Shown here: piece by piece, positions 1 to 12,605 of the stretch
How the letters are laid out: every line of letters starts with the position of its first letter
How positions within the stretch are numbered: position 1 is the first letter of the stretch
Assembly (NCBI GenBank): GCA_032164245.1
Contig: JAVMKO010000003.1
Coordinates: forward strand, 5,342,651 to 5,406,650
Length of the DNA stretch: 64,000 nucleotides
Reading direction: 5' to 3'
Source: Sternotherus odoratus
Lineage: Eukaryota; Chordata; Testudines; Kinosternidae
The notes under the pieces: generated by a model
Database searches by the model: none
The model's input: the letters and a program-made list of their open reading frames with translations, nothing else
What the model was told of the DNA's origin: nothing
Translations under genes and position numbers: made by a program

Positions 1-1367
1 GTGGGTGCCGCTCCCCCGGCTCTTCAGCCCCCTCCCCCAAACAGTCCCCTTGGCTGTCCAAAGCCAGGCCCTGCCAAGGCCGTGGGCTGCTTCCCTGGTG
101 TCTGCCCATCCCCTGGCCTTACCGGAGGGATCCGTGCCAGTGGAGCCGGAGCGTTGATGACCCAGTAGCAGATGTTCTAAAACGCTATTGGGCTTTGCCC
201 ACGATTTCCATGGTTGGAGGTGGGACAGTGCTCTGCCCACCTGGCACCTTTCACCCCCGGCTCGCGGGGTGCTTTGCAAGCCAGGCTTTGGCACAATTAT
301 CCTCGTGTTGCAGATGTGGCGGATAAGGCACAGAGAGAGACCGGGATCTGAGGTCACCCAGGAAGCCAGTGCTGGCGCTGGGGAGCGAAGACCGGTATTC
401 TGGTTCCCTGTCGCCTGGCAGTGCCACAAGGGCGCCTCGTTAATCTGCATCAGCAAAAACAACACGGCTCCCCCTCTGAAACGCTGAGAACTGGAGTGAG
501 CTTGACTGTTGTATGTAGTAGGCGGCAGCACAGCTGTTAAATGCTTGCCATGGTCCACCCCAGAAATGGCCGAGTTTCGGTTGTGGGCAAAGTGCTGTTT
601 GTAAAGGGGCTTTGGGGACTGCTCAATGGGGTTTGAGCAAATGAAAGACCTGCCACTGCACTGCTTAGCAGGGTGTCGCCCACCCTGCCGGCGGTTTGCA
701 CGCGGGGCTCTGTTGGAAGCCGTTTCTTCTGCTGGTAAGGCTGCCGGGATCGTTTGGATTGAACTTGCTGAAGGAGGAGGAAGGGGTCACGGGTTTGGCA
801 GATCTTCTAATTACACGGAGCTGGTTACTGGTCTGTTGCAAATGTGCCCCTCGGTGGGCAGACCTGCCTCCTTTCTATTACAGGAAGAGTCATTGTGGGG
901 GGGTCTAGCTAGGGGATTCTGTACGGGCTTCTGGCAGGTAGGCGTGGGCCACTAGCTAGTGCCGTAGGGACCCGGTTCACTTTTCAAACATTGCTCAGCA
1001 ATATGTGTGTATGTGAATGTTACAAGAAGAGCTGTGCGCCCACGTGAGTAACTAACAGGTCAGTGTAATTGGGTGACAAAGCAGACAATTAACTCAAGAT
1101 GAGGACAAGTCCAAGGCTAATATCCACCCTTGCACGCCACGCTGAGGTCTAGATTGTCTCGACTGTACCCCCTTCAGGGCCAAGGGGTTGTCTTCCTCCA
1201 TGTACGTAAAGTGCGCTGCATGCTGTTGGTGCTAGGAGTGTAATAAATCAGTGGATCTGAGTCAGTGAGTTCACCCTGGAATACGTTAGGGCTGAATTTG
1301 TTCCAAGGTGGCCACGTTAATTTTAACACCCCCATTTCTAAAGTTTGCTTTAAGCAAGTAAAAGTGT

Positions 1368-1370
<3 letters not shown>

Positions 1371-1402
<32 letters not shown>
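1371..1402. repeat. (TG)n microsatellite
   Basis: Sixteen uninterrupted TG units. Confidence 0.95.
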
Positions 1403-1403
<1 letters not shown>

Positions 1404-2156
1404 TCTGCCCTGGGACAGTCTCCTTTTCGCCAGGCTCATTCCCATGAACTTTTGAAATCACTGCCCGCCGGTTGCCAGATCACGCAGTCTCCTCCTAATG
1501 GATAGGCCTCAGTTCTGCAGCACTGACTTAGAGAAGCAGCAATTGCTCCATGGAGTGGGAATAATAATCCTAGACATGGGGGTGTTGAGCAGTGCAAGCT
1601 ACTCCTCTGTCACATTTGTATTAAACACTAATATATATATATCCAGCAAAGCACAAGCAGTCAGGACACCACAGCAACCACCTCTGGAGTTGCGACTGGC
1701 GACGAACCTTCCCTGCAGAGAGAAGCAATTTGTACAAAGGACAAATACAAAATAAAGAACGAGTTTCCCACTGGGGCAATGGCAAGTGCCAGTGCTGATG
1801 AGATGAATTTGTAAACACAGAGCGAGGAGATTGATCAGAAGGAAAAGAAAATAACGAAGCTGCTACACTGGGTCCCAGGTGGTCTAGTCCCATTTCTGGG
1901 ATTTCTTCTATTCCTGCCTCTCTGTGTGATCCTCACTTAGAACTGAAACATTACGCTTCTGCTCCCAGCCAGGGCTTTGCAATTTGCAGCATGGAGCAGT
2001 GCTGTAACCCTGTGTAGCTCATTGTGCCATGGTTTTTTTTGGTCCGATTGGAGATGTGCAGTGGTAGGATTATTTTCTTGCCTTTGGGCACGGAGCCATT
2101 AGAAATTAGAGCTACGGGTTTAGCTGAGATGTTCCGAGTCAAATATTAAATAGATT

Positions 2157-2183
2157 CCCCCCCCCCCCACACACACACACACT
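2157..2183. repeat. C-run followed by (CA)n
   Basis: About 12 C residues lead directly into CA dinucleotides and a short CT tract. Confidence 0.9.
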
Positions 2184-3137
2184 CTCTCAATGTTACAGTG
2201 CCCAGAGGAACGAGGAGAGAAAAATCCACTAAAAGGAAAGTAAATTCCAAGCTGCAACAGTGTGGTTCGTACTCTTGTGTTCGTGGCTAAAGCGAGGCAC
2301 TGAAGTCAGGCTTTGAGCACCTAAATAGAAATGGCCTGGTATTCAGAGATGAGGAGTTTTGCCTGGGTCAGGGCCGACCCACAGAAAGGGACAGATTTTA
2401 AACCCGTTGTAGGATTCTGCCTCCAGCAATGCCCTATCTCCCAATGCACTTTCTAAAGCCACGACTGGTTTAGTTACCGGCTAGCTGAGGTCCTGCGCCC
2501 GTTCCCGCTGCAGTTCCTGCTACCCCCCCCCCCCCCAGGAATGTCAATGCAATCAGGTTCAAGTCTTTAGAGACATTTTCTCCCCGCTGCCTTATTGCCA
2601 CAGTTCAGCAATGGGGAGGGCTCTGGGGTGAAACTTTCGGCGACATGTTTTCAGTGGAGGGGCCCTGCCTGTGGAACTCCCTGCCCCGCTCTGGTCCATC
2701 AGATCTTGGGTTTGGCTACCATCAGGGCACAGAACTAGGTCTAGTGACTTAGTCACATTGATGCCTGATCGATCTGGCTGCGGGAAAGGGGGAGAGCTTT
2801 CTCGCCCCTCCTGCTCCAGAGGCTCCAAACTGTTGAGTGGGTGAATCTCTGCTACTCTATCCCTCCCCGACCTTTGTGTGTGGGGGGGCGGGGGGGGCCT
2901 GACTTTCTCTCCCCCCGAGACTATTTCCTGGAACAGAATCTACTCTCCACACGTGGGTGGGCTTCTCAAGCCCTGGCGGTGGGGACTCCTGCTTCTGCAG
3001 GAATCCGCTGTCATCAGCTGCAGCGCCTCAGTGAGCAGTGGCCAGAGACACGCTATTCCTTCTGCCTGGCAGGGGGGAGGCTCTGCCAGAGCACATGGCA
3101 TAAAGTTCCAGACTTCTCCAGTAACTGCATCCCAATG

Positions 3138-3167
3138 GAGGGGGGCGGGGGGGGGGGGAGGGGGGGA
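3138..3167. repeat. G-run, potential G-quadruplex
   Basis: Thirty bases are almost all G, broken by one C and single A residues. Shorter C or G homopolymers occur nearby at about 2523-2537 and 2879-2896. Confidence 0.85.
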
Positions 3168-3424
3168 GTTACATCACTGACATTTGGAGCACAGCCCCGT
3201 ACTGGTGGGAGTGTGGAAACCAGCCCCTGATCGGTTCTGGGTTGGCGGGACTGGCTTCTGCAGACAGACCGGTATTTGCAGAGAGCTTTACATTTCCAAA
3301 ATTCGTTACATATAGTCACTAACAAACCCTCTCTCACCGTTAATTAAACCTTCTTTGTGAGCTAGGGAGAAGTGAAGGCCCAAATTCCCCAAGGTCTTCA
3401 GGCATCTAACCCCCATTAAAGTCA

Positions 3425-3560
3425 ATGGGGGTCAGGCACCTGAATATCTTTGCAGATCTAGGAAGAAGTGATTTGTCCAAGGCTATGCAACCAGCTGATG
3501 TCAGAATAGAACTCAGGATTCCCTGGCTCCCAGCCTTCTGCTCCGTCGATGCTGCACCTG
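3425..3560 (-). repeat. MIR-like SINE relic
   Basis: The segment reads as a degraded MIR core in reverse: a gaagtgatttgtccaaggc stretch followed by agaatagaactcaggattcc and a lineage-typical ending. Confidence 0.55.
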
Positions 3561-3689
3561 CTAGAGAATAAAAGAACCTGAGAGCTTGAATAATAGAAGC
3601 ACTAACTATGTTTTCTGGATACATACATAGCTGTCATTTGTTTGGGGCCCTGGTTTGGTAATGGTGATACAGTTCTAAATTAACTGCAA

Positions 3690-4262
3690 ACACCCAGGAA
3701 AAAGAGCTGGCTGTGCTTTTTGACCGTTCAATTAGCACAGCTGCTCAGTGTGCGAAACAGCATTTTAGGATGTATAAAGAAGGAGATAGAAAATATTGCA
3801 AATATTATAATGCCTCAATGTAAATCAGTGGTACCCCCCGAGCAAGTATATGGTGTTCAGTTCTGGTCACCCAATCTCAAAGAGAATGTAGCAGAAATAT
3901 AAGGGTACAGAGACTAGGTGGAAAAAGATTAGAGGCCTGGGAATATTTCTCTGTCAGGAGAAAATCTAAAGAGATTAGGACTGTTTAGATTAGAGGGGTA
4001 ACAAATGAGAGATGATAGATGTAAAGGGAATAATGAACTATAAAGAGAAAGCAAATCCAGGTGCTTTATTTACGCTCTCATAATGTGAGGACAAGGAAAC
4101 ACCACTGAATCTGTAAAGCAACAATCTTAAAAATGATAAAAGCAGATACTTGTTACTTAGAAAAATCTTAACTGTGGAACTCATTGCCACTAGATACATT
4201 GAAGCCAAGAGCTCAGTAGGATTCAAAAAAAGGATCAGACTTTTTATGTGGTTAATGAGAAT
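3690..4262 (+). mobile_element. CR1 LINE, old 3' fragment
   Basis: It carries the 3' CR1 signature in sense orientation: gttcagttctggtcaccca, then agaggcctgggaatatttct, and tggaactcattgccac near the end. Many substitutions and indels show that it is old and inactive. Confidence 0.8.
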
Positions 4263-4265
4263 TAG

Positions 4266-4450
4266 GGCAGTCAATTACTTGCAGTTAACTCACGCAATTA
4301 ATTCAAAAAAATGAATTGCAATTTTAAAAAATTAATTGCACAGATAAACAAAAGAATAACAAATTTCATTTGTTACATATTTGTGGATGTTTTTCTACAT
4401 TTTCAAATATATTGATTTCAATTACAACACAGACTACAACGTGTACAGTG
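4266..4450. repeat. Dispersed repeat with aattaattgc-type motifs, class uncertain
   Basis: An AT-rich segment with repeated ttaactcacgcaattaatt-like words, followed by attttcaaatatattgattt. I recognise it as a dispersed sequence common in reptiles but cannot name its class. Confidence 0.4.
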
Positions 4451-4451
4451 C

Positions 4452-4612
4452 CTAGGCACTGTGCCGCCCATATACTAAGAGAGAGTCTCTGCCCCAAAGA
4501 GTTTACACTCCAAACAGACAAGGCAGATAGTGGGAGGAAAAACAGGTGAAATGATTTGCCTGAGGACAGTGACAGAACCAGAAATGGAAGCCAGGTCTAG
4601 TGGACCCCATGG
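4452..4612 (-). repeat. MIR-like SINE fragment
   Basis: The segment holds ctctgccccaaagagtttac, then aaatgatttgcctgaggaca and cagaaccagaaatggaagcc. This is the reverse of the MIR/CORE-SINE body. Confidence 0.5.
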
Positions 4613-6004
4613 TCTCTTCATAGCAGCACACACTGTGCATTCACACCTTGCCGTAGTGAAGAGTAACCTGGAGGTCCAGGCCTGTGAGCTGGTGGCCTAT
4701 TTGCATTGGAGAAATGAACTCAGTGTTGCCACAGGCTGAGTTTATGCCAAGAGTTTTAGTATCCGTTTAATATCCAGTACATCCTCCGCTGACTTTGCAG
4801 AGTGACAGACTCTGTTTTAATGTGACTTTTCCATCTGTAACCACTATAATCTTATTCATCAGATAAAGCTTCCTAGTGTGTCAAATAATTTTTACAGCTG
4901 TAACTCACACGATCTTGGTGACCTGAGCCATAATGTCACAGTTACTAGTTCAGTGTCAGGTTTTTCTTTCCCGGTGTGACTATTCAGTACTGTGGGCTGG
5001 GAGTTTGGAAGGGACAGGAGGGTGAAGAGAAAAGAATGAAAGACTCTTAAAAATAGAATCCAGGTAATTCATTCTCATCTGCTAAACAACGTTTTACTCT
5101 CCCCACTGACAAACTGAAGAGTGGCCTCAATTTTCCATTCCAGCTGACACATTCCTTGATAAAAAGCAATTTAGCTGAAATTGTTCCTTGTGTTTCTGAC
5201 AGTTAATGTTGTAAAACTAACCTAGTGAAAGGTTTAAATTTTAAAAGAACCAAACCAACCCCACTGTGTTATCTTTCCAAGGACCCAAAGCAGGCTTGGG
5301 ATCCGGACAAAGCCTATTACCGCGTAACGTAGACAGTATCCTTCGGGGGAGAGAGAAATAGAACAGCATTTAGATTTAGGAAATTCTTCACAATGGAAGC
5401 AGCAGTTCCTTGGGGACTTCAGCCACTGGCTAATCTTCCTGTAACAAGCTCAGCTTCTTTGCTGGCAGGTCTAGAAATTGGATCGCAAATTGGTTAAATT
5501 AAATGGGCTGAAACAAAAGGTCACTTTAAATGGCAACAGGTCCCAGTGAAGAGATCGCCCGTGCGGTGTCCCTCTGGCGTTGGAAATTACGCTGTTGCTT
5601 TTCCACTCGGTTAATGAGCTAGTTCAGGGCTGTGCCTGGTGCATTGCACCACTTTGTCTGATGAGGTCCACCCTGAAGGTATGATCAGGTGGCACTGGTC
5701 ATCCTGGGTGAGCCGTAAATACACCGGGGGAATTCTCCTTTGAAGAGGCAGCTGGAATTTCAGTGCGCATGAGGGTAACGGGTTACTGTACAGTTTTAGG
5801 TCTAAAAATCCTAAGGGGGGCCGGCGAGGGTTGTGAAATTAAGAAAAGGAACATACAGGTGGAATACCAGGAAACCCTTCCCCAGCGTGACGATCATGAG
5901 GATGATTTATCAGCTGAATTACAAGAACACCCAGTGGTCCCTACCAAGATAGGGGCCAGGCACTGTACAGACACCTTGTAAGAGCTGCTCCCTAGTCTTC
6001 TTTG

Positions 6005-6165
6005 AGGGTACGTCTACACAGCCAAGACAGACCTACGGGAGGAAGCCTCAGAGTGTGGGGTGGAAACCTGGCTCTGAGACTCACCCTGCTCGCTGGGTTT
6101 CGGAGCCTGGACTCCAGCCTGTGGCCCAGCATCTCCACAGCTACTTTTAAATGTGGAGAGGTGCT
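6005..6165. repeat. Fragment of a short DNA transposon with gtctacac terminus
   Basis: It starts gggtacgtctacacagcc and has the gctctgagactcacc and ggagcctggactccagcct palindromic style of a turtle MITE whose ends read gtctacac/gtgtagac. The other end is not visible. Confidence 0.45.
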
Positions 6166-6489
6166 GCTGGAGGTGGTGGTTGGGTTTTTTTTTTTTTGTC
6201 CTGGATCGACATACCCCGAGTGCTCTCACAGGAATGGCCCCAGCAGCCTGAAGAACGAGCATCCAGCCTCCTGCCATTGTTTCATGTAGCCCTCATTGTG
6301 ATGGGCAGGGGTGTGGGTGGGGTGTCCCCCAATGCTGCTGGTGAAAAGATTGAATGGGGGGGGGGGCTGTCCATGCCGCTAAGTGGGGCCACCCACGTTT
6401 TAATATGGATCAAACAGACGTATCATTTGATGAGGATAGCGCTTTGTGATTGACAGACTCTAGTTAAGCCTCCATGTGAACGGATAAGT

Positions 6490-6635
6490 AATTTCCTCCC
6501 AGTTTTACTCCTGGGGGAAACTGAGGCACAGAGCAGTTATGGGGCTTGGTTGAAGGTCAAAAAGGGAATCCGTAGCAGAGCCAGGAATAGAACCCAGGTG
6601 TCCGGACTCCTTTCCCGTCTCTTGTCAATGAACAT
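6490..6635 (-). repeat. MIR-like SINE fragment
   Basis: Shows gggaaactgaggcacagag and later agccaggaatagaacccagg, the reverse complement of the conserved MIR body. Confidence 0.65.
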
Positions 6636-6837
6636 GTTTTTGTTAACCCGGCTGCTCCCCAATGCTATTCCTGTGTCAGCGGGGGCGGGTGTCGACTGCG
6701 TATGCGAGAGGTTTAGAAAAGAAAATGGAGGCGCTGACAGCTGCAGCCTCTGCCTGGGCTGGGATTGGAGGATGCTCAGCCAATGACAGCTCCCATTTTC
6801 TTCAGGCTTTGATGCCATTTTCTAAATCATGGAGGAA

Positions 6838-7168
6838 GCTATTGAACAAAACTGGATCCGGAAGTGATCACTGCAGGACTCCACGCGTCCGGCCCGTCCA
6901 ACATGCCTGTGAACCACTGAGAATGACTCTCTGGGAACGTGTAGACACCCACCTTAGAATAGCTCCATCTAAGCTGCATTTCCCTGGTTTGTGTAACGAG
7001 ACGCTCATGTGGGACAGTATCAAAAGCCTTAGGAAAGTCAAGCTATACCTCGGCTACCGCTTCTCCCCGCCCCCCGGCCACAAGGCTGGTTACCCTCTCA
7101 AAGAAACCTATCAGGTTGGGTTGCCATGCTTTGTTCTTGACACGTCCATGCTGACTGCTACTTAGCAT
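6838..7168 (-). mobile_element. CR1 LINE reverse-transcriptase fragment
   Basis: On the minus strand the sequence encodes a broken CR1 reverse transcriptase, including LDFPKAFDTVPHE followed by a broken frame. The catalytic region is truncated on both sides. The plus-strand open frame across it (6662-7165) is only a shadow. Confidence 0.8.
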
Positions 7169-7825
7169 CCCTGGGAGGGGCAGCAGGGAAAGTGGAAGAA
7201 CACCGGCAACTCCGCCAGGAGCTGTACCACCCCTGCCCTCCAGCGGGGCTGCTGTACAGCTGGAGGAGACCCCCTGTGGAAGGAGTGGGGGGCAGTATAG
7301 CTGCACCGGAGTAGCTGCCGGTGTGGGGCTACCCAGTGGCCCCATGTTCTGCTGCTCCTCTTTCCGGTGCATCATGTCAAGATCTTGCTGATACAGGGAC
7401 CGTACTGCACCGTGTGCACTGCTGCCTGATGCTCAACAATCCCTGGCTGTGTCAGACCAAGGGCAGACGCTTGCTCTCCATCCTAGGGCCTCTCACAGCA
7501 ACTGTGCTAGTGCCAGGCCTGATGCTCACGTCCTGGCAGTGATGGGTCCTATAGAAAACCCTGGAGCTAGCCCAGTCCTTGGGTTTGGGAGGGAGTGTTC
7601 CTCAAATGCCCCCCACTTCTTCTGCATTTCTCAGTACATAGGGACGCCCCCCCCCAACCCCTACATCATTCAAGAGCCCAGTGGGGCGTGTTAGCTCCCA
7701 AACACACCGTGCTGCCTAAAAGGCCATGTAAAGTACAACACAGGTCAAAGGCTTCAAGGATTTCTCCACCTCAATAAAAACCTTAAATTCCCACTTCCTA
7801 TGAATGGCCACGTTCATCCAATACA

Positions 7826-7930
7826 TAATTTACTTAGATTGTAAGCTGTGGGGGGCAGGGAGCAGCTTTGCGGTGTGTTTGTATAGCGCCTAGCACAGTG
7901 GGGTCCTTGTCCATGACTAATCAGTACAAC
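7826..7930 (+). repeat. SINE/LINE tail fragment (MIR/L2-like)
   Basis: Contains agattgtaagctgtgggggg and later tatagcgcctagcacagtgg, the common 3' tail module of L2-mobilised elements. A second copy of the tail lies at 29790-29865. Confidence 0.5.
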
Positions 7931-9676
7931 TAACCGGTGCTACGTATGCGGACGGCCTCGCATAGTCTCATAAAAAACACCTGGGCCATGCAGCTTTTTA
8001 ACCTTCCAGTTAAAACAAATGGCTCCAAAGAGGTGAAGTGGAAATTAGAAAAACAAAACCCGCCGTGTGTACTGCTGGAATTCAGGCCCCCCACCCCCAC
8101 CCCCGCAGGCTCCCTCCAGGCTGACAGCAACTCACTGTAAGGGCTAAGCTGGAAATAGTAAATATTAAGCGCAGTCAGAGGGACACGGGTGCTTATTAGC
8201 CAGGCAATTAATAAAGGACAGAACTCACTGTTGTACCTACGCGGTCAGGAGCCTCGAGAACATTTATTTTAATCCACGAAGAAATTTAATAATAGTAATT
8301 AAAAAAAATTAGATCAAATGCCAGGATTCATTGAGGTCTTATGGAGACTGTCTCGAGCTCTCCCCTTCCCATGCAGGGGCTACAGTGCCTACCTCGCCCT
8401 GCAGACGAGCCTTATTAAATATGATCAGTATTTTAGCCACAAGGGAGAAGCAAGACACACAGCACACTCCTCCCCCCAAGATCGGGAACAATAGTGAACT
8501 GAAGCTCCTCTCTTCCTGGGCGCGCCTGAAGGGGCCAAGGTAGCCATGAAGCAGGGATGCCCTGGGCTGGCTAAAGCCCAGTAGCTGTTTCCCCTCAGGT
8601 ATTCACAGCTGAGTCATGGGGTGGACGGAGCTACTAGGGGAAGGGTGGCCTTGTTGAGAACAGACAGCTGGCTGTTGCTGCCTGATTGGGCCTAGTGGCT
8701 AACCAGGCCCTGAGCTGTGACTTCCACAGATGCAGGTCCGTTCCAAGGAACGCTTTCCCCTGGGTGTCTGGCTGGGCGCTGGCATTCAGAGCAGCCCTGT
8801 GGACAACTGTGATTTTAACTTGAGTGTTCTGGGTCTGAGTGCGGCCTTCACAATTCAGTCAGGGGCACCCTACATTGGTTGGTTATAGAGCTCCCCTAAT
8901 GATGCTGGATAGTCACATTTTTCAACTCTGCCCTTAGCTGAACTTTGTCAGTAATTACTTACCAAGGCTTAATTACGTCTTTGATTGACAATGTTTTTTC
9001 GCCACAGCCAGAGGTCTGAAGAGATCTGTCTGGCTGCTGTTTGGAGTAGTCATCAATTTCACACCTTCCCTTTCCCCATCTGAGAAGGGATCTTCTTTCA
9101 CTCCAGTGTTTTACTTTCCCTACACAACTTTAGAAACTCTTAATTCCTCCTGAAATTCTCTCTCTGCAGTCTGCTTTTTCTTCTTAGTTTGTGAACCAGT
9201 CACTGGTGAGTGGTTCTCGCTCAGGACTTGGAGGGGAAGCATGAGAGATCTCTGGCACTACGGTGTATAGGTTAAGAAAAAATGAAAAGGAATGAATGAG
9301 TCCAGCTGTTCTTTAGGGCTGATCTAAATGAAAAACCCTAATATTGTTCTACCCATCCATGAGCATCTCCCTCCTGAAGCCTGCTCACCTGCAAAAAGCA
9401 CATTTTAACTTTTTATTCATTAGTTTCTGACCCACTAGCCTGGCTGCTGGTTTGCACTGAAGTCTCTCTGGCGAGTGCAGGACCAGGGGAGTACTGAAAA
9501 CTAATCTCTTGTGCGGGGGCAAGGTGCAGCCCTGCAAATTGTCTGTTTGAAAAGGATCCTGCAGGAAAAATGGCTACGGTTGCGATTCATTATCAAGCTC
9601 CGCTTGGTAGAGACCGCAGAGGAGTGTCTGACATGGCTCTGAAAAATGGGGGTGGAGCCATTCGGGCCCATGCATG

Positions 9677-9791
9677 TAGGTAGCAAGTGGGAAAAAGCGG
9701 GATGGGTATGTGGGGGTAATAGGAGCCGATACAAGAAAAAGACCCCAACATCGAGACTGTCCCTATAAAATTGGGACATCTGGTCACCCTA
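9677..9791 (-). mobile_element. Small hAT-like MITE with 8-bp flanking repeat
   Basis: On the minus strand it begins TAGGGTGACCAGATGTCCC, a familiar reptile MITE end, and on the plus strand it begins TAGGTAGCAAG. The 8-mer catgcatg flanks both sides (9669-9676 and 9792-9799). That target is itself palindromic, so the duplication is suggestive rather than decisive. Confidence 0.6.
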
Positions 9792-11059
9792 CATGCATGT
9801 CTGCATCCTACCAGCCTTTTCAGGGCTCGTAAGTTTGTCCAGTGACCGGCAATGTTCCAGAGCCGGCAATGTTCTCGCTGCAAGGCTCCAGGGATCCTTT
9901 TGCCTTTTAAAGTCTGGAACTGCCCCCCCCCCCTCCGCGTTGGAAACTTTAAGGACAGAAGTGTCCACAGAGAGGGAGGCTGGTGTTTTGCATAACGAAG
10001 GCCATACTGTTTCCTGAAGCAGATGACTTGATTAGGGAACTATTTTCACCCAATCTGCAAAATTAGCCAGATCCCAGTCCTCTGTTTCAGCAAACAGGAC
10101 TTCCCTTCCCCTCATTATACAACAGATGATACACCTCGAACCAACCACACCTTGAATCCAAAGCACTTTGAGGGCTTTACGAAAAGCTGGATATTGTGAT
10201 CCCCAAGTTGCAGGTGGTGAAATGGATGCAGAAGACAAAGTAACTAAGCACCCAAAGCTCTAAGGGACGTCAGTGGGAATTGGAAGTACCCAGACTCTGC
10301 TATTCAGCCTCAGATCACTTGGAAAGTGTGTGGAAGCATCAGGAATAGACTCCCCTCCTCCCCCCAAGCACGCCACTTACCATACTAGCTCCTAAAATGG
10401 GGATTGAAATCCAGTTCAGGAGCAAAGCATGACACAGCTGTAATTAAAAGACATGGAACAATTTCACAGCTCACAATGTACATTCTAGTCAGTGAATTTA
10501 CTTCCACTTCTCCGGTACATGCCCGCACAACACTGAGCAGGATTTTTAAGATCTACGTCAGCCAGCAAACCAATTTCCTTCACTGCTTGCACTTAGCCAT
10601 GGTGACAGCAGGACCCAAAACAACATCCCTGTATTGCTAATTACTGCGCTCTGAGGTTGCTCCTGAAGTCCCAGGCGTTTCCTTAAGGGATGATACGGCA
10701 GGACTTTGATTTTAATTTCCCGGTACTAAATCACTCACAGTATAGGCAGTGACAAGGGGAAATGAATATCTGGCCGGCTGGCAGGTGATTTGGGGACACT
10801 CCAGCAAGGCTGACTCAGCAAGCACTAATGCAAAGCTTCAGCTTGCAGAATCCAGCTCCTTAAAGTCTCAGGTCAATTCTCCTGCTATTATCAATGCAAA
10901 TTAGCAGTCTCAAACCGAACACTGTGGAACTTGGGCTCAGCCCTGGAGACAATTTAGTTTCCTAGCTGACAGACATTTTCAAGGTCTCACGTATTCCCCA
11001 CACTCTCCCCCCCCTTCCCTTTCCTCCCTGCCGCAGATGAGTTTATCACCCAGCCGTTG

Positions 11060-11680
11060 TGTGTTAAGAATAATCTTTTTGGAGATTTAATTACAAGGTG
11101 AAATATGTCCAATTCTTTTATCCCATTTCAGAGGCATGATAAAGAAGCAGAACTACTGCAAATGTTGTAAACTCTTATTAGGATTGATGTTACCGGAACC
11201 CGTTTTTATCACCTTACCACCACCATTTGTCACGTGCAATGACACGCAGCCAGCAAAGGTGTAGCTGCAGAAGCCTCTCCAGCCCATCAAACATGAATCT
11301 AAAGCCTAGAAAGTGCAATTTGGAAGCTGCACTGGCATAAATACTTTTATTATGTAGCTGCTCTTGTACGGCTTCCATCGCCAACAGGCCATAAAGCGAA
11401 TGTATTTTCCAAGTGTACGCGCAATGCACACCTGCACAAAATGTGCCATGGGCAAGCGCGTGCTTTACAAACCACAGAACCGGCCCCTGCTTTGGCCTTC
11501 TTACGATGGTTTTTTTGAACTCCGAGTAAATACAAAAATCCCATTCAGAAACAATGGTGTGAAATTTGATAAATCGGCTGCTTTCAAACGTGGCACTATA
11601 CCTGGCGTTTAGACCCCCACCCGTAGGAGGGAAAAGTTTCATAAATTCTGATATGAATGGAATCATGTAAGTGATTAATA
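11060..11680. other. Complex non-repetitive block, possible conserved non-coding sequence
   Basis: It is high-complexity sequence without repeat hallmarks, about 0.9-1.5 kb downstream of the INTS9 stop on the minus strand. A 150-codon minus-strand frame crosses it but shows no recognisable domain or codon-like pattern. Conservation is a guess from its texture only. Confidence 0.25.
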
Positions 11681-12319
11681 AAATTTCAGGCCAAGACTTC
11701 TGAAAATGAAGGCTGACTGACGGGGGAGGTTTTGAGACGGATCAAACGAGTTAAGCACAATGGGAGCAGAGGCCTGACTCCTTTTGTGCCTGTGAAAGTC
11801 TCCCTCTAAAGTTATGCTTTTAAGTTCATATTTAGGCACCCAAATAAGTACCTTGATGGTCAAAGGAGCTCAGCTTCTCTGAACTACCCGAGAGCTGCTG
11901 GGGCACTGACCTTTTAAGGGCGGAGGGGAAATCAGGGTACTTCGTTAAGTGCCTAACCTCAAACCCAAGAGACTAGTTTTAAGCACCCATCTTTTGAAAA
12001 AAATGTTGGCCTCAAGTGACAATAAATATCCCCTCACCCCCCTCCAGTGTGGGGCGTGAAAACGTGACCGCAGCATTGTGCAAATGCAGAAAGGATCAGA
12101 AAATAAAACTGACCCGTTTAACTGGCCAATCAGAGCAAAAGGAAATAGCACATATGGTAAAAAGTAAATACCCTACACCCTTCTCCTTCCCCGCATCCCG
12201 TAATGAGCGCCACATTGCCAGACTTCTGCAATGAGCTTTTTCAGGCAGACGATATGGGTGGATGGTGTTAATAGTAACCCGGGACAGCGGTTTGTTTCTA
12301 GGTAGCGTTTTCACCTGGA

Positions 12320-12605
12320 TGAAAACATACAGTATGTGTTTTATTTTCCAGTTCTAAACCTAAATTTACAGCAAGGGAATTGGTTTGAAAGGTTGCAAAA
12401 AGTTGGTTAAAATTCAATTATATATAAAATACTCCCCCCTTTTCCTCACGCAGGAGAAGTTTTCTGGCTCTTTATGAATCAGAAAGGTGCGCTCTGCGTC
12501 TCCCCCAGGGGAAGCGGTTACATATGCTCTGGCGTTTTGTCATCTCACAGGACTGCTTTGCTTTCCTCGTTCAGGAGAAGCTGGCAGGATCTCTGTTGGA
12601 AAGCG
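12320..12605 (-). other. INTS9: Probable INTS9 3' UTR
   Basis: This is the sequence after the TAG stop up to roughly 20 bp past the first canonical poly(A) hexamer on the minus strand. It is non-repetitive. The end is inferred from the hexamer alone, and a longer UTR using a later signal cannot be excluded. Confidence 0.4.
12340..12345 (-). terminator. INTS9: Candidate poly(A) signal of INTS9
   Basis: The minus strand reads AATAAA here, about 260 nt after the stop codon. It is the first such hexamer downstream, and a T/G-rich stretch (TGTATGTTTTC) follows within 20 nt. Position and context fit a cleavage site near 12310-12330. No transcript evidence is available. Confidence 0.45.

Larger units (their letters stand above)
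1..12319. other. Intergenic flank downstream of INTS9
   Basis: No exon or conserved protein was recognised on either strand. By synteny with human the next gene to the left should be EXTL3, but neither its coding end nor a clear UTR is visible, so its position is unknown. The stretch holds simple repeats, MIR, CR1 and hAT-like relics (listed separately). Otherwise it is mixed sequence in which I see nothing specific, except a complex non-repetitive block near 11,060-11,680. Confidence 0.6.

Noticed and set aside
1..1000. 3' end of EXTL3 expected by synteny
   Set aside because: No EXTL3-like coding sequence is found on the plus strand; the gene must end further left.
6662..7165. 167-codon open frame on the plus strand
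   Set aside because: It is the opposite-strand shadow of a decayed CR1 reverse transcriptase.
11214..11666. 150-codon open frame on the minus strand
   Set aside because: No recognisable domain, no convincing splice or start context, and no relation to INTS9. It is kept only as part of a possible conserved non-coding block.
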